64,000 nt of DNA, taken from contig NZ_CP047951.1 in the NCBI RefSeq assembly GCF_014279755.1, positions 2,418,001 to 2,482,000 of the forward strand. Direction: 5' to 3'. Each line of letters begins with the position of its first letter. Within the stretch, counting starts at the first letter, position 1. This document shows, one piece after another, positions 9,487 through 19,624 of this stretch. The DNA comes from Synechococcus sp. PROS-U-1. Lineage in GTDB: Bacteria > Cyanobacteriota > Cyanobacteriia > PCC-6307 > Cyanobiaceae. The position numbers were made by a program, and so were the translations under genes. The notes under the pieces were generated by a model that made no database searches, was not told where the DNA came from, and worked only from the letters and a program-made list of their open reading frames with translations.

Positions 9487-10893
9487 ATGGTGAGCGTCCC
9501 CCTGCCAGAGAAGAATGATGGGGGACGCCGTGGTTATGGCCAGGGTCGCCGCGACGACGAGCCGAACTTCGAGGCCCTGCCCGATTCCGTCCCGCCCCAG
9601 AACCTTGAGGCGGAAGAGGCGGTATTGGGCGGCATCCTGCTTGATCCTGATGCAATCGGCCGAGTGGCTGACGTGCTGCAGCCTGAAGCCTTCTATCTGA
9701 ACGCCCACCGGGAGATCTTTCGCACCGCCCTGATGCTGCACGGCCAGGGCAAGCCCACGGATCTCACTGCCATGAGCGCCTGGCTGGCCGACACCGGCGC
9801 CTTGGAGAAGGTGGGCGGCAACAACCGACTGGTGGAGTTGGTGGAGCGGGTTCCCTCCACCGCCTCGATCGAGCAGGTGGCTCGGCTGGTGATGGACAAG
9901 TTCCTACGCCGCCAGCTGATCCGCTCCGGCAACGAAGTGATTCAGCTGGGATTTGATCAGAGCCTGCCGATGGAACAGGTGCTGGACCAGGCGGAGCAGA
10001 AGATTTTCGCCATCAGCCAGGAGAAGCCCTCCAAGGGTCTGACCCCCACAGCCGAAATCCTCACCCAGACCTTTGAGGAAATCGAGAGCCGCTCCCTTGG
10101 CACCTCAGTGGCCGGCATCCCGGTGAACTTCTACGACCTGGATGCAATGACCCAGGGCCTGCAGCGCAGCGACCTGATCATCGTGGCGGGGCGGCCGGCC
10201 ATGGGAAAAACCTCGATCGTGCTGAACCTGGCCAAGAACGTGGCGCAGCTGCACGACCTGCCGGTGTGCCTGTTCTCCCTGGAGATGAGCAAAGAGCAGC
10301 TCACCTACCGCCTGCTCTCGATGGAGGTGGGCATTGAAGCGGGCCGGCTGCGCACCGGCCGCTTGCAGCAGGAGGAATGGCCGCTGCTGGGGCAAGGCAT
10401 CAACAGCCTTGGCCAATTGCCGATCTTCATCGACGACAAGCCCAACTCCGGCGTGCTGGAAATGCGCTCGCTCTGCCGGCGGCTGATGGCCGAACAGGGC
10501 AAAGAGCTGGGGCTGGTGATGATCGATTACCTGCAACTGATGGAAGGCTCGGGCTCCGACAACCGAGTGCAGGAGCTGTCGCGCATCACCCGGGGCCTGA
10601 AGCAAATGGCCCGGGAACTGAACGTGCCCGTGATTGCCCTTTCCCAGCTGAGCCGGGGTGTTGAGTCACGCACCAACAAGCGACCGATGCTGAGCGACCT
10701 GCGGGAATCGGGCTCGATCGAGCAGGACGCCGACTTGGTGCTGATGATCTATCGCGACGAGTATTACAACCCGGAAACTCCAGACCGGGGTATCACCGAA
10801 GTGATCGTGACCAAGCACCGCAACGGACCGGTGGGCACAGTGAAGCTGCTGTTCGAGCCCCAGTTCACTCGCTTCCGCAACCTGGCGGCCTGA
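9487..10893 (+). CDS. dnaB: Replicative DNA helicase DnaB
   Basis: The 468-aa protein is a hexameric 5'-3' helicase that unwinds DNA at the replication fork and works with primase. The N-terminal DnaB domain starts around residue 36 (PPQNLEAEEAVLGGIL). The RecA-like ATPase domain has Walker A GRPAMGKT at residues 235-242, a Walker B-like LVMIDYLQLM, and the ELSRITRGLKQ / ALSQLSRGVE motifs. The length is normal for an intein-free DnaB; many cyanobacterial DnaB proteins carry inteins and this one does not. It starts with ATG, 70 bases after rplI. Confidence 0.98.
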   Translation: MVSVPLPEKNDGGRRGYGQGRRDDEPNFEALPDSVPPQNLEAEEAVLGGILLDPDAIGRVADVLQPEAFYLNAHREIFRTALMLHGQGKPTDLTAMSAWLADTGALEKVGGNNRLVELVERVPSTASIEQVARLVMDKFLRRQLIRSGNEVIQLGFDQSLPMEQVLDQAEQKIFAISQEKPSKGLTPTAEILTQTFEEIESRSLGTSVAGIPVNFYDLDAMTQGLQRSDLIIVAGRPAMGKTSIVLNLAKNVAQLHDLPVCLFSLEMSKEQLTYRLLSMEVGIEAGRLRTGRLQQEEWPLLGQGINSLGQLPIFIDDKPNSGVLEMRSLCRRLMAEQGKELGLVMIDYLQLMEGSGSDNRVQELSRITRGLKQMARELNVPVIALSQLSRGVESRTNKRPMLSDLRESGSIEQDADLVLMIYRDEYYNPETPDRGITEVIVTKHRNGPVGTVKLLFEPQFTRFRNLAA

Positions 10894-10978
10894 TCCTCTC
10901 GGCACGTCCGAAACATCTGGCCATGAAGCACGCCATCAGACCAGACAAAGCTCGGCAGACATCAGCCCATCTGCCCCT

Positions 10979-11944
10979 GTGAAGCGCCTCGATGCAACAT
11001 TCGAGAGTTGCAGTGACCTGCAGGAGCTGTTCCAGCCGCTTTCACCAGATCTTGTCGCCCTGCAACTGAGCTGCGGAGCACTGAAGGGACGGGTGCAGGC
11101 CTGGGGGTTTGACGGATTTCGATTGAATCTGCTGAACACCAATCAAACCCTGTTCCTCAGCGGCTCGCGGCGAGCCGGAACCTGCACGCTGACCCTTCCC
11201 CTAGATCAAGCCGAGACCGACACGGATTACAGAGCCCAGGGCATCACCATGCCGTGGCCGGGCTTAATGGGATACAACCGCGACTTGATCGATTTCGATC
11301 TCAAGCTTCCCGCCGGAGCCCAGTTGGCAACGGTGGTGATCAGCAAGGCGGCCTGGCTCGATCTGCATAGGCAAACGGACGGGCCAATGATGATGAAACG
11401 CTGGGAACAGACCAATCAGCTGGAAGTTCGAACACCCCTGCGTGATCAGCTTCAACGCCAACTCATGGCAATGATTCATGGCCAAGCAGATTCACAGCAG
11501 ACCGTGGATTCTGTTCAGTTAATTCATACCCTGATCCAATGCTTTGAAGAACCAACAGCAAAGACACTGCCGATCGCCAAACGGGAAGCGCGGCACCAAG
11601 CGGCCATCGACCTGCTGCACTGGTGTGCCAAGCATCCCAAAACACCACTAAAGATTGAGGAGATCAGCTCCGAGATTTATCAATCACGGACATCGCTGTT
11701 CCAAGGATCCAAAGAACACTTTCAGCGCACACCGCTCGAACTGCAACGCTCCATCCGCTTGGATCGAGTGCGGCAGTTGCTGCTCAACCCCAAGCAACGC
11801 CACAACCAAGGCCTCACGGGCGTGAGCGAGATTGTGGAAGAGATGGGCTTCCGCAGTCGGAGCCACTTCGCCCATCGCTATGAACAGCACTTTCATGAGC
11901 TGCCACGCGAGACACTCAACCGAAGCCACACCAAAGCACCCTGA
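10979..11944 (+). CDS. AraC-family transcriptional regulator
   Basis: The 321-aa protein (GTG start) has a C-terminal AraC-type double helix-turn-helix DNA-binding domain over roughly residues 210-315 (LKIEEISSEIYQSRTSLFQ, then VSEIVEEMGFRSRSHFAHRYEQHF). The N-terminal ~200 residues have no motif I can name and probably sense a ligand or dimerise. It follows dnaB by 85 bases and precedes the RTX-type surface protein gene by 94 bases on the same strand. Regulation of that gene is possible but is only inference from position. Confidence 0.85.
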   Translation: MKRLDATFESCSDLQELFQPLSPDLVALQLSCGALKGRVQAWGFDGFRLNLLNTNQTLFLSGSRRAGTCTLTLPLDQAETDTDYRAQGITMPWPGLMGYNRDLIDFDLKLPAGAQLATVVISKAAWLDLHRQTDGPMMMKRWEQTNQLEVRTPLRDQLQRQLMAMIHGQADSQQTVDSVQLIHTLIQCFEEPTAKTLPIAKREARHQAAIDLLHWCAKHPKTPLKIEEISSEIYQSRTSLFQGSKEHFQRTPLELQRSIRLDRVRQLLLNPKQRHNQGLTGVSEIVEEMGFRSRSHFAHRYEQHFHELPRETLNRSHTKAP

Positions 11945-12038
11945 AGCTCTAAAAGCCGAAACTGCGTACTTTTCGGCCCCTAAGGCAGCAAGCGAAAAGC
12001 TCATAATCCATCGCAAGGTCTGAGAGTTTCCTGAGAGG

Positions 12039-15000
12039 GTGTTGCTGGACGATCGTCTTTATCAAGATTGGCTGCTCCAGCTGCAGACCTGGGCAGCTGA
12101 TGGGCGACTCCTCTCAGCTGGTGTTGATGCCCTGCAGCTGAAGCGTGGTGGCTCAAAGCAGAAGCTGAAAAGGATCGCCAATCGGCTCTCGAAGAGTGAC
12201 ACGCGGGACCTTCCCCCCACTGTTTTGCTGCCGAGCAGCGCCATGCCTGGCGCCGCTGGAGCGTATGCGAAAGCCACAAAAACGATCTACGTCAACCAGG
12301 AATGGATCAAAAATGCAAATAAAATTGATGCAATTAGAGTCCTAACAGAAGAATTTGGGCATCACTTAGACAACCAGCTTAAGGAGGAAGACAGCCCTGG
12401 CGACGAAGGCGCTATCTTCGCCGAACACTTACTCAACTCTTATTCTAAGGGTGCAATATCAAGCGCCCAAACAAACTTAATTAATGAAAATGACCATGGC
12501 TGGATCAGTGTTAATGGTCGACTTCTAGAAGCAGAATTTGCAGTATACAATGGTACATCAGGTGATGACAATTACAACGGCGATAGCTCAGACGAGACGA
12601 TTTATGGATATGGAGGCGCCGACTTCTTAAAAGGCGGGGGTGGATCAGATTACATCTACGGCGGTGGCGGTGCTGACCGGATCCGTGGCAAATGGACAGG
12701 AGATTTAGTAGAAGACAACGGCGCCTTCAATTACTTATTTGGTGGCGAAGGAGACGACATTATCTGGGGAGCCAGCAAAAAAGATATTCTGCGTGGTGAT
12801 GGCAATCAAAGCGGGCAAGAATCCTCAGACAACGACGGCAATGACCTTCTTAGAGGGAATGGCGGGAATGACTTACTAACAGGCGGCAAAGGCCAAGATC
12901 GCCTTGATGGCGGAGGCGGCAAAAATATATTTGATGGCGGCCCAGGAGCAGACATTACGTGGGGAGGAGGAACGAGCAGCGAGGATGTATATCAACATGA
13001 TGGCGACTCAGTCATTTGGACAAATGCAGAAAACCTGGGAAGCAGCGCAACACTAATCAATAACGAAACAATAACATTTGGGAATGGCGTAGACGTTATT
13101 TATGACTTCGATTATACATATTACAACCTCTATTTACCCAACAATTCATTCAGCCTCATAAGTGGTGGAGATGCCTTAAGTGGCCTCACAATTGGGCAAA
13201 ACTATTTTATTCAAGGCAGCTGGTCTCACTCTAGCTTCTCAAATCACAGTTCAAACTATGGCTCCAATAATTACTCTGGCTCATTTACAACCGGAGAAAG
13301 CACAAACTCGAGCGAAGACTACAGCTTCTTAGTCCTTTACAACGCACAAGCAACAGACTTTTTCAGCGCAAGCAACACCAACTTTCTTGTTCTTGAATTT
13401 GATTACGACGAAGTCCATCCAACCGACATGGTTGCGGATATTGGCAGCACCAATCCTCTAAATGGGCAAAAAATAATGATCAATGGGCCCGGCGGCAATG
13501 CAGGTAATGGCAGCACATCCTTTTCCTTAGCCGAAAACAATTCATCTGTGCATACATTCTCCAATACCGGCAATGTTCCTGGCGGAAAATCGATTTTTTG
13601 GTCACTAGCAGGAGGCGCTGATGCATCACTCTTTTCAATCAATGAATCGACTGGCGCACTTTCATTTAATACAGCTCCCACATATGGAAACAACACCGAT
13701 GCCAACTCTGACGGGACTTACGAGGTTGACGTTATGGCAACCCTCGGAGCCACCGGCTCTACTGCGAGTGCACGTTCGATTGAACTGGGCAGCGTTAATA
13801 CGTGGCAGTCCGTTTCCATCACGATCACTGATGCCACCGCACCAACCGTTCAATCCGTCAGCAGTTCCACCGCCGATGGCACCTACAAAGCCGGCGACGT
13901 CATCACCATTAACGTCGTCTTCTCTGAGGCCGTCACCGTCAACACCACTGGCGGTACTCCACAACTCACCCTCGAAACCGGATCCACAGATCAGACCGTC
14001 TCCTATTCCTCTGGCACCGGCACTGACACACTCGCCTTCTCCTACACCGTCCAAGCCGGCGACACATCCGACGACCTCAACTACAAGGCCACATCCTCTC
14101 TCGCCCTCAACGGCGGCACCATCCAAGACGCCGCAGGCAATAACGCCACCCTCACACTCCCGGCACTCGCCAGCGGTGATTCCCTCGCCGGAAACAGCGC
14201 CCTTGTCATCGACAACTCTGCGCCCACCATCGCCATCACAGAGGACGATGGTGATGACTCCCTAGGTGTTGGTGATACCGCAACAATCACCTTCACCCTC
14301 TCAGAAGCCTCCTCCAACTTCGTTCAATCCGACGTCACTGTCTCCGGCGGCAGCCTCTCCAATTTCTCCGGCTCCGGCACCTCCTATTCCGCCACCTTCA
14401 CACCCAACAACAACAGCACCGCCAATGGCGTGATCTCCGTTGCAAGTGGCACCTTCACCGATGCGGCCAATAACGCCAACACCGATGGTTCCGATGCCAA
14501 TAACTCCGTCACGTTCACGGTCGATACCACCACCACTCCTTCTCCAAGCCCATCCCCAGCGCCGACACCCGATCCAACTCCAACACCCGATCCTTCCCCA
14601 TCTCCTGCACCACAAGACCTTGATCCGCTCCTGTTCAAGGTCACCCCACTTGCCAAGTTAAACAAACGCCTCACCTACAGACTTCAACGCAATCGAGGCA
14701 CACATCAACCCATCCTTGATCTCAACAATCGCGCCACGCAAAACGATTTAGAAGCAACCGGTGAAAACATTCGATATCGCATTCAATCAGGCAATAAAAA
14801 CAATCTCTTTAAAATCAATCCACAAGGTATACTCTTCTTGCGCAAAAGCTCCAATTCAAACCCGCGCAAAACAAGGCTTTATTCGCTCATACTCAGTAGT
14901 ACCAGCGCGCTACGCAGCCAGCCAACAACCCTTCAAACCTTCGTCATTCTCCAATCGCAACAACCCCATCCCAAAAGCTGCGTTGACTACACGATCAAAC

Positions 15001-15848
15001 CCAAAATCCGCAACCAGCGCATCATCGGCACCCCCTGCGACGACACCATCCGCGGACGCCACAGCGATGACCTTCTCCGCGGCCATGCCGGGCATGACCT
15101 GATCAAAGGTCGCGAGGGCAGCGATCTCCTCCGCGGACACAACGGCAACGACACCCTCCGTGGAGGCAAAGGCGACGACACCCTCAACGCGGGGCTTGGC
15201 AACGACAACCTCAACGGACAACGGCACAGCGATCTCCTCCGCGGCCGTAGCGGCAGCGATCTCCTCCGCGGACACAACGGCAACGACACCCTCCGTGGAG
15301 GCAAAGGCGACGACACCCTCAACGCAGGGCTTGGCAACGACACCCTCAACGGACAACGGCACAGTGATCTTCTCCGCGGCCGTAGCGGCAGCGATCTCCT
15401 CCGCGGACACACCGGCGACGACACCCTTCGTGGCGGCAAAGGCGACGACACCTTGAGCGGTGGCTCCGGCAACGACACCCTCAACGGGCAACAACAAACA
15501 GACCTCCTCCGCTCTCGCAGCGGCGACGATCTCCTCCGCGGGCACAGCGGCAACGACACCCTTCGTGGCGGCAAAGGGGACGACACCTTGAACGGAGGCT
15601 CCGGTAACGACACCCTCAAAGGCGGGCTAGGGGCAGATCGATTCCGGCTCTCCCAAGGCACGGATCACATCCTTGATTTCAAACCCCATCGCGGCGACAC
15701 CCTCCAGCGCCCCGCTTCAGCAACCCTGCAGTTCATCCAAAACCAACAACACCTCCTTCTCCTCGATCCCAACGACAACATCCACACCACCCTCCACAAC
15801 ACATCCCTGGAGGCCTTACTCAAGGCTCAGCCTGAGCTGTTGAACTGA
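12039..15848 (+). CDS. Composite RTX / cadherin / Ig-like calcium-binding surface protein
   Basis: The 1269-aa protein starts at GTG. The N-terminal domain (residues ~60-130) has TEEFGHHLD and GDEGAIF motifs, as in the N-terminal domain of many cyanobacterial haemolysin-like proteins. RTX-type Gly/Asp nonapeptides follow at ~180-320 (GGGGSDYIYGGGGADRI). A cadherin-like segment lies near 490-580 (SLAENNSSVHTF). Two Ig-like repeats at ~590-830 (APTVQSVSSSTADGTYKAGD) come before a Pro/Ser linker (SPSPAPTPDPTPTPDPSP). The C-terminal RTX block (~1010-1210) is unusually Arg/His-rich (LLRGHNGNDTLRGGKGDD). Proteins of this kind are usually exported by type I secretion without a signal peptide and bind Ca2+; no transporter lies nearby. 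Base composition shifts from A+T-rich to C-rich near 13,780. Confidence 0.88.
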   Translation: MLLDDRLYQDWLLQLQTWAADGRLLSAGVDALQLKRGGSKQKLKRIANRLSKSDTRDLPPTVLLPSSAMPGAAGAYAKATKTIYVNQEWIKNANKIDAIRVLTEEFGHHLDNQLKEEDSPGDEGAIFAEHLLNSYSKGAISSAQTNLINENDHGWISVNGRLLEAEFAVYNGTSGDDNYNGDSSDETIYGYGGADFLKGGGGSDYIYGGGGADRIRGKWTGDLVEDNGAFNYLFGGEGDDIIWGASKKDILRGDGNQSGQESSDNDGNDLLRGNGGNDLLTGGKGQDRLDGGGGKNIFDGGPGADITWGGGTSSEDVYQHDGDSVIWTNAENLGSSATLINNETITFGNGVDVIYDFDYTYYNLYLPNNSFSLISGGDALSGLTIGQNYFIQGSWSHSSFSNHSSNYGSNNYSGSFTTGESTNSSEDYSFLVLYNAQATDFFSASNTNFLVLEFDYDEVHPTDMVADIGSTNPLNGQKIMINGPGGNAGNGSTSFSLAENNSSVHTFSNTGNVPGGKSIFWSLAGGADASLFSINESTGALSFNTAPTYGNNTDANSDGTYEVDVMATLGATGSTASARSIELGSVNTWQSVSITITDATAPTVQSVSSSTADGTYKAGDVITINVVFSEAVTVNTTGGTPQLTLETGSTDQTVSYSSGTGTDTLAFSYTVQAGDTSDDLNYKATSSLALNGGTIQDAAGNNATLTLPALASGDSLAGNSALVIDNSAPTIAITEDDGDDSLGVGDTATITFTLSEASSNFVQSDVTVSGGSLSNFSGSGTSYSATFTPNNNSTANGVISVASGTFTDAANNANTDGSDANNSVTFTVDTTTTPSPSPSPAPTPDPTPTPDPSPSPAPQDLDPLLFKVTPLAKLNKRLTYRLQRNRGTHQPILDLNNRATQNDLEATGENIRYRIQSGNKNNLFKINPQGILFLRKSSNSNPRKTRLYSLILSSTSALRSQPTTLQTFVILQSQQPHPKSCVDYTIKPKIRNQRIIGTPCDDTIRGRHSDDLLRGHAGHDLIKGREGSDLLRGHNGNDTLRGGKGDDTLNAGLGNDNLNGQRHSDLLRGRSGSDLLRGHNGNDTLRGGKGDDTLNAGLGNDTLNGQRHSDLLRGRSGSDLLRGHTGDDTLRGGKGDDTLSGGSGNDTLNGQQQTDLLRSRSGDDLLRGHSGNDTLRGGKGDDTLNGGSGNDTLKGGLGADRFRLSQGTDHILDFKPHRGDTLQRPASATLQFIQNQQHLLLLDPNDNIHTTLHNTSLEALLKAQPELLN
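15117..15650 (+). repeat. 135-bp tandem repeat encoding Arg-rich RTX modules
   Basis: Units of 135 bp (45 aa) start near 15117, 15252, 15387 and 15522, each with an SDLLRGH-type beginning followed by GNDTLRGGKGDDTLN. The first two are nearly identical and the later ones drift. Each unit holds five nine-residue RTX motifs. Confidence 0.8.
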
Positions 15849-15875
15849 ACAACTGCTGCTGCCGATAATGAAGCC

Positions 15876-17807
15876 ATGAGCGTCTCCGCCGCCCCCACCG
15901 AATCCTTCGACGTGATCGTGGTCGGCGGCGGCCATGCCGGTTGTGAAGCGGCGATCACCGCGGCTCGGCTGGGATTGAACACCGCCCTGTTCAGCCTCAA
16001 TCTCGATCGGATCGCCTGGCAGCCCTGCAACCCCGCCGTCGGGGGGCCCGCCAAAAGCCAGCTCGTCCATGAAGTGGATGCCCTCGGTGGCGTGATCGGG
16101 CGCCTCGCCGACGCCACCGCCATCCAGAAACGCATCCTCAACGCCAGCCGCGGCCCGGCGGTGTGGGCTCTGCGCGCCCAGACCGACAAACGCCTCTATT
16201 CCCGCCAGATGCTGCAACTGCTGCAGCACACCCCCAACCTCGCCCTCAGAGAAGCGATGGTGACTGGCCTGGAAACAACCGGTGAAGTGGACCAGCAACG
16301 CATCACCGGGGTCCGCACTTATTTCGGCAGCGTCTATGGGGCTGATGCGGTGATCCTCACCGCCGGCACCTTCCTGGGGGGCCGCATCTGGGTGGGGCAT
16401 CAATCGATGGCCGCCGGCCGGGCCGGTGAACAGGCTGCCGAAGGGCTCACCGAAGCGCTCCAACAGCTCGGGTTCCAGACCGATCGGCTCAAAACCGGCA
16501 CCCCCGCCCGGGTCGACCGGCGCAGCATCGCCCTCGACCAGTTGGAGGAGCAGCCCAGCGATGCGGCCGATCGCTTCTTCTCCTTTGATCCAGCCGCCTG
16601 GGTGAGCGGTGAGCAGATGAGTTGCCACATCACTCGCACCACTGCCGAAACCCATCAGCTGATTCGCGACAACCTCCACCTCACGGCCATCTATGGCGGC
16701 GTGATCGACAGCAAGGGCCCGCGCTACTGCCCTTCTATCGAAGACAAGATCGTTCGCTTCGCGGACAAAGACAGCCACCAGATCTTCCTCGAGCCCGAGG
16801 GGCGCGACACCCCGGAGATCTATGTGCAGGGCTTCTCCACCGGCCTGCCGGAACCGATTCAGCTGCAACTGCTGCGCAGCCTGCCAGGCCTAGAGCAAGC
16901 CGTGATGCTGCGCCCGGCTTACTCGGTGGATTACGACTACCTGCCCGCCACCCAGCTCAAGCCATCCCTGGAAACCAAGCGGGTGCGTGGCCTGTTCAGC
17001 GCCGGCCAGCTCAATGGCACCACGGGCTATGAGGAAGCCGCTGCCCAGGGCCTGGTGGCCGGCGTCAACGCCGCACGGCTGATCGGCGGGCAGGAGTCGG
17101 TGCACTTCCCCCGCGAGGGCAGCTACATCGGCACGATGATTGACGATCTGGTGAGCAAAGACCTGCGCGAGCCCTACCGGGTGCTCACCAGCCGCAGCGA
17201 ATACCGCCTGATCCTCCGCGGCGACAACGCCGACCGACGCCTGACGCCGTTGGGCCGAGAGCTGGGCCTGATCGACGACCGTCGCTGGCAGCTGTTCGAA
17301 GACAAACTTCAGGCGATGGAGGGCGAAAAGCAAAGGCTGGAAACCGTGCGGCTCAAGGTGAGCGATCCGGTGGCTCCAACTGTGGAGCAAGAAACAGGCG
17401 CACCCATCAAAGGGTCAATCACCCTGGCCGACCTACTGCGCCGACCCGGCATGCACGCTGCGGATCTGGTGCGCCATGGCCTGGCGGATGCCGATCTGCC
17501 CCTGCCGGTGCGGGAGGGAGCCGAGATCGACATCAAATACAGCGGCTACCTGCAACGGCAGCAACAGCAGATCGATCAGGTGAAACGCCAGAGCCAGCGC
17601 AAGCTGCCTGCCGATCTGAACTACGCCGGCATCGGCACCCTCTCCAACGAAGCCCGCGAAAAGCTTGCTGCGATTCAACCCAGCACCCTTGGCCAGGCCA
17701 GCCGCATCCCCGGCGTCAGCAAGGCCGACACCACAGCCCTGCTGATGTGGCTGGAACTGCAGCAAAGGGACCGGCAACCCCTCGCCCCCACCGCAGAAGC
17801 TCGATAG
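15876..17807 (+). CDS. mnmG: tRNA U34 carboxymethylaminomethyl synthase, FAD subunit MnmG (GidA)
   Basis: The 643-aa protein is the FAD-binding subunit that, with MnmE, installs the cmnm5 group at wobble uridine 34 of certain tRNAs. The FAD dinucleotide-binding motif GGGHAGCEA is at residues 17-25. GidA signatures include [18 protein letters not shown], the [11 protein letters not shown] stretch and [12 protein letters not shown]. The C-terminal helical domain ends normally. It starts at ATG 28 bases after the RTX protein gene, and the length is standard. Confidence 0.98.
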   Translation: MSVSAAPTESFDVIVVGGGHAGCEAAITAARLGLNTALFSLNLDRIAWQPCNPAVGGPAKSQLVHEVDALGGVIGRLADATAIQKRILNASRGPAVWALRAQTDKRLYSRQMLQLLQHTPNLALREAMVTGLETTGEVDQQRITGVRTYFGSVYGADAVILTAGTFLGGRIWVGHQSMAAGRAGEQAAEGLTEALQQLGFQTDRLKTGTPARVDRRSIALDQLEEQPSDAADRFFSFDPAAWVSGEQMSCHITRTTAETHQLIRDNLHLTAIYGGVIDSKGPRYCPSIEDKIVRFADKDSHQIFLEPEGRDTPEIYVQGFSTGLPEPIQLQLLRSLPGLEQAVMLRPAYSVDYDYLPATQLKPSLETKRVRGLFSAGQLNGTTGYEEAAAQGLVAGVNAARLIGGQESVHFPREGSYIGTMIDDLVSKDLREPYRVLTSRSEYRLILRGDNADRRLTPLGRELGLIDDRRWQLFEDKLQAMEGEKQRLETVRLKVSDPVAPTVEQETGAPIKGSITLADLLRRPGMHAADLVRHGLADADLPLPVREGAEIDIKYSGYLQRQQQQIDQVKRQSQRKLPADLNYAGIGTLSNEAREKLAAIQPSTLGQASRIPGVSKADTTALLMWLELQQRDRQPLAPTAEAR

Positions 17808-17831
17808 CGTTGGCGTCCTGAATCGTCTGCG

Positions 17832-18500
17832 GTGTCAGCCCGGGTTCCTACCTCACGTGCCTACTGGAACCTGCGAGCCGAGCAGGTCATGGATCAGGTG
17901 TTTGACCATGCGACGGTCGTGGCGCCAGCCCAGCCGCACCTGGTGCCGGTGGATGTGGATGTGCACGAACCAACAGCAAACCCTGCCGACCAGCGCTCCC
18001 CCACCCCCTTGCTGCTGCCACTGATCAGTGGCATTGCCCTGGCCGGCGTGATCTGCAGCGCATGGCTGGTGAGCAGCCTGCAGCGCTCCCGCCTCGAACT
18101 GGAACGGCAGCAAAGCGTCGCCTTAATCGAGCGGCTGCGCGACCAACTCGCTGCGCAGGGGACCCGTGCGGAGGTGACAGCGATGCCCAAGGAGGCTGCC
18201 GTGGCCATCCCAAGCCTGGAACCGCTGACCCTGCCGATCCAGCAGCCGATGGCTGCCGCAACCGAAAGCAGCGATCAAGCCTCAGCTCCGATCGAGCTCA
18301 TCCCCCAACTCACCGGTGTGGTGCAAGGGCCGGATGGCAACAGTTCCGCCATCTTCGGCCTAGGGCAGTCCTCTGTTTCCGCTGGCATCGGTGATGCCAT
18401 TGGCAGCAGTGGCTGGGTTCTCACCGCCGTCACCGACAGCGGCGCCGTGATCAGCCGCAACGGCCTGAGCCACACCCTCTCGGTGGGAGGACTCTTCTGA
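17832..18500 (+). CDS. Single-pass membrane protein with GspC/PilP-like C-terminal domain
   Basis: The 222-aa reading starts at GTG; an ATG at 17889 would give 203 aa. It has a cytoplasmic N-terminal tail, one membrane segment (LLPLISGIALAGVICSAWLV, about residues 58-77) and a coiled-coil-like stretch (LELERQQSVALIERLRDQL). A Pro/Ala-rich linker leads to a compact C-terminal domain with GVVQGPDG, SAGIGDAIGSSGWVL and the terminal VGGLF. That arrangement resembles the periplasmic homology-region domain of GspC/PilP proteins of type II secretion and type IV pili. The role is unproven; no pilus or secretion genes lie beside it. Confidence 0.6.
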   Translation: MSARVPTSRAYWNLRAEQVMDQVFDHATVVAPAQPHLVPVDVDVHEPTANPADQRSPTPLLLPLISGIALAGVICSAWLVSSLQRSRLELERQQSVALIERLRDQLAAQGTRAEVTAMPKEAAVAIPSLEPLTLPIQQPMAAATESSDQASAPIELIPQLTGVVQGPDGNSSAIFGLGQSSVSAGIGDAIGSSGWVLTAVTDSGAVISRNGLSHTLSVGGLF

Positions 18501-18559
18501 ACCCCACCCCGCGTCTTCACCCCTCACCGCACCAGCTCTGGCAAGCCCCCACCGACGCG

Positions 18560-19096
18560 GTGCTCTCTGCGGACGGGCCGCGTCAACTGCCCGGCCCCTG
18601 GCGGTTGATGCTGCTGGGCGATGGCAGCCCAACCCGCCACCTGCGACTCCTCACCGGATCCCCTGTGGCCGTGGATCTCATCGCCATGGAGGCTGACCAA
18701 ACCGACCACCCCGGGGCACCCGAGGAAGTGAAAGAACTGATGGCCCCCCTGCTACGCCGCCAAGTGTGGCTGACCTGCGGCGGCACACCGCTGGCCTGGG
18801 CTGAAAGCTGGTGGAACCAAGCCGAAGCGGATTTGCACCTGCGGGACCGCAACCAACCGATCTGGAAAAGCCTGACCGAAGGACGCTCTGAGCTGTTCCG
18901 GGAGGTGGACGGCTTGGCCCTGGTGGAGGGAGATTGGCTCGACCAGACCTTTGGCTATCGCGGCCCCTATTGGAGCCGCCACTACCGCTTCTTCCGCCAA
19001 GGCAAGGCCCTCACCGTGATTCGCGAAGTGTTCAGCCCGCAGCTCGAAACCTGGCTCGGGCCCACGCTGCGCCAAGAGTTTCAACAAAGTTCATGA
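18560..19096 (+). CDS. Chorismate lyase-like protein (DUF98/Ycf21 family)
   Basis: The 178-aa protein shows the family pattern: LLGDGSPTRHL near the start, RRQVWL, LAWAESWW, QPIWKSL, YWSRHYRFF and a terminal EVFSPQLETWLGP. Chorismate pyruvate-lyase makes 4-hydroxybenzoate and pyruvate from chorismate, the first step to plastoquinone in cyanobacteria. I used the GTG at 18560. The frame stays open back to the previous stop, and an in-frame CTG overlapping that stop at 18497 would add 21 residues, so the start is uncertain. Confidence 0.75.
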   Translation: MLSADGPRQLPGPWRLMLLGDGSPTRHLRLLTGSPVAVDLIAMEADQTDHPGAPEEVKELMAPLLRRQVWLTCGGTPLAWAESWWNQAEADLHLRDRNQPIWKSLTEGRSELFREVDGLALVEGDWLDQTFGYRGPYWSRHYRFFRQGKALTVIREVFSPQLETWLGPTLRQEFQQSS

Positions 19097-19186
19097 ACAA
19101 ACCCTCGAGTTTGTTGGGATTTGCTCTTGACAACTTGCCAAGAGTTGTGCTCTCAGGAAGATGTAGGCACTTCGGTTCACCGTGTC

Positions 19187-19624
19187 ATGGCTGCCACCAC
19201 CTCTTGGCTCAGCCTCACCGACCTCGGTCGGATCTACGGCATTTCAGCCATTCACTGCGGCAAGACCCTCGAGCATCAAGGCTGGCGTGACCGTCGGGGT
19301 CGCCCCACCCAGAGCGCACTCGACGCCAATGCCGCCATGCAGACAGGGCCCCACGGCCAAGGGCGAAGCGTGCTCTGGAACCGCGAAGTCTGCAGCCATC
19401 TGCTGGAACAAAAGGGGTACGAGCCCATGAGCCGCAGCCTCCAAATCGAACAGTGGACACAACTGCTGGAAGCACTCCAGGCCGGATCGCCGTCGATCAC
19501 CGCCACAGCCGACCAAATGGCGGAAGAAATGCCCGGGGAACTGCTCGAGGATGTGAATCACAAACTGGCCGAACGGGGCTGCCGCTATCGGGTCAACCCA
19601 CGTTCGCTTCACGCCAGCCGTTAA
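19187..19624 (+). CDS. Conserved hypothetical protein, possible HTH-like N-terminus
   Basis: Starting at the ATG at 19187, the protein is 145 aa. The N-terminus (SWLSLTDLGRIYGISAIHCGKTL) looks like a winged-helix or MerR-like recognition segment, followed by GWRDRRGRPT. The rest is mixed helix with no recognisable catalytic motif. A reading from 19121 would add 22 residues that do not look coding. It overlaps the stop of the convergent minus-strand gene by four bases. I do not recognise the family. Confidence 0.65.
   Translation: MAATTSWLSLTDLGRIYGISAIHCGKTLEHQGWRDRRGRPTQSALDANAAMQTGPHGQGRSVLWNREVCSHLLEQKGYEPMSRSLQIEQWTQLLEALQAGSPSITATADQMAEEMPGELLEDVNHKLAERGCRYRVNPRSLHASR

Noticed and set aside
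9487-10893. Intein in DnaB
   Set aside because: The ATPase motifs are uninterrupted and the protein has normal intein-free length.
14910-15661. Two long minus-strand frames over the RTX repeats
   Set aside because: Both are repetitive translations opposite the RTX coding repeat and have no start signals.
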